Shown here: positions 6,187-6,739 of the stretch, piece by piece
How the letters are laid out: each line of letters opens with the position of its first letter
Numbering within the stretch: position 1 is the stretch's first letter
DNA from: Rhodobacterales bacterium
GTDB taxonomy: Bacteria; Pseudomonadota; Alphaproteobacteria; Rhodobacterales; Rhodobacteraceae
Assembly: GCA_009992615.1 (NCBI GenBank)
Contig: JAACVA010000172.1
Span: 1-6,739 of the forward strand
Direction: 5' to 3'
Length of the DNA stretch: 6,739 nt
Position numbers and translations under genes: made by a program
The notes under the pieces: generated by a model
The model's database searches: none
Told to the model about the DNA's origin: nothing
What the model saw: the letters and a program-made list of their open reading frames with translations, nothing else

Positions 6187-6739
6187 ATGGCAAAACTGAA
6201 CTGGGGCATGATCGGCGGTGGCAAGGGCAGCCAGATCGGCCCGGCCCACCGGCTGGGCGCGAGGCTGGACGGGGCGTTCGCCATGGTGGCGGGGGCGCTG
6301 GACCACAGCCCCGAAGCGGGGCGCGCATTTGCCGGCGAACTGGGCATCGCCGAGGACCGCGCCTATGGCGACTGGCGCGAAATGCTGGCCGGCGAAACGA
6401 CGCGCGACGACCGTTGCGATCTGGTGACTGTGGCCACGCCCAACGCCACCCATTTCGAGATCACAAAGGCATTTCTGACCGGCGGTTTTCATGTGCTGTG
6501 CGAAAAGCCGATGACGATGACCGTCGAGGAAGGCGAAGAGATCGTGAAGATCGCCCGCGCCTCCGGGCGGATCTGTGCGGTGAACTATGGCTACACCGGC
6601 TATTCCCTGGTGCGGCACATGCGGGCGATGGTGGCACGGGGCGAGGCGGAGTTGTCGCCCGAGGCCGACCGCACGTCGCGCGTCACCATTGGCCATGCCG
6701 AGGGGATGCCCCTGGCATTCGCGAACATCTATGCCGACA
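6187..6739 (+). CDS. Gfo/Idh/MocA-family oxidoreductase, internally deleted and cut by the window edge
   Basis: The frame is open from ATG 6187 to the right edge, 184 codons with no stop. It starts seven bases after iolE, with GAGGG overlapping the iolE stop as ribosome binding site. The N-terminal Rossmann segment is WGMIGGGKGSQIGPAHR (residues 6-22), followed by YGDWREML (60-67), VATPNATHFEITKAF (82-96), the conserved CEKPMTM (105-111) and NYGYTGYSLVRHMRAMVARG (133-152). Directly after this comes LSPEADRTSRVTIGHAEG (156-173) and AFANIYAD (177-184). In intact members of about 375 residues that second block lies near the C-terminus, past residue 300. About 150-170 residues, including most of the catalytic and oligomerisation domain, therefore seem to be missing in frame, with the junction at roughly 6637-6651. 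The likely role of the intact ancestor was oxidation of an inositol isomer or related cyclitol; exact substrate is unknown. As read, the protein is probably inactive. Confidence 0.85.
   Translation, partial: MAKLNWGMIGGGKGSQIGPAHRLGARLDGAFAMVAGALDHSPEAGRAFAGELGIAEDRAYGDWREMLAGETTRDDRCDLVTVATPNATHFEITKAFLTGGFHVLCEKPMTMTVEEGEEIVKIARASGRICAVNYGYTGYSLVRHMRAMVARGEAELSPEADRTSRVTIGHAEGMPLAFANIYAD

Noticed and set aside
4833..6347. A 504-codon minus-strand ORF opposite the dehydrogenase remnant, iolE and the second dehydrogenase
   Set aside because: It crosses three plus-strand genes and the intergenic gaps, with no recognisable domain; iolE on the other strand is unmistakable.

Overview
The window is a myo-inositol catabolism (iol) locus from a GC-rich alphaproteobacterium. 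Protein style and the mix of IolB/C/D/E with two Gfo/Idh/MocA-type dehydrogenases suggest Rhodobacterales (Roseobacter/Rhodobacter group). That assignment is inferred from recognised families, not from a search.

Layout. At the left edge (1-99, minus) is the N-terminus of an apparent ribosomal silencing factor RsfS, unrelated to inositol; its leader (about 100-267) holds a small hairpin, a promoter-like pair and a short upstream ORF. From 268 to 4836, all on the minus strand and tightly packed, run iolD, iolC, iolB and a class II aldolase (iolJ-like), transcribed in that order. A divergent control region (4837-4925) carries a perfect 18-bp palindrome with a central CG, typical of a LacI-family operator. 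To the right on the plus strand are a broken Gfo/Idh/MocA dehydrogenase (4926-5279), an intact iolE (5292-6179) and a second Gfo/Idh/MocA dehydrogenase (6187 to the window edge).

Pathway. A dehydrogenase oxidises inositol to inosose, IolE dehydrates it, IolD opens the ring, IolB isomerises the product to 2-deoxy-5-keto-gluconate, IolC phosphorylates that, and the aldolase cleaves it to dihydroxyacetone phosphate and malonate semialdehyde. The last step normally continues through IolA, which is not in this window.

The most striking point is damage. iolD has a frameshift at about 4374. The first dehydrogenase is a mosaic remnant with a large internal deletion and an eight-C run that shifts frame. 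The second dehydrogenase appears to have lost about 150-170 residues in frame, so that its N-terminal domain runs straight into a C-terminal segment. iolB, iolC, iolE and the aldolase look intact. Either the pathway is decaying in this lineage or the assembly carries errors here; reads or a close relative would decide. I see no CRISPR array, tRNA, rRNA, insertion sequence or wholly novel system.
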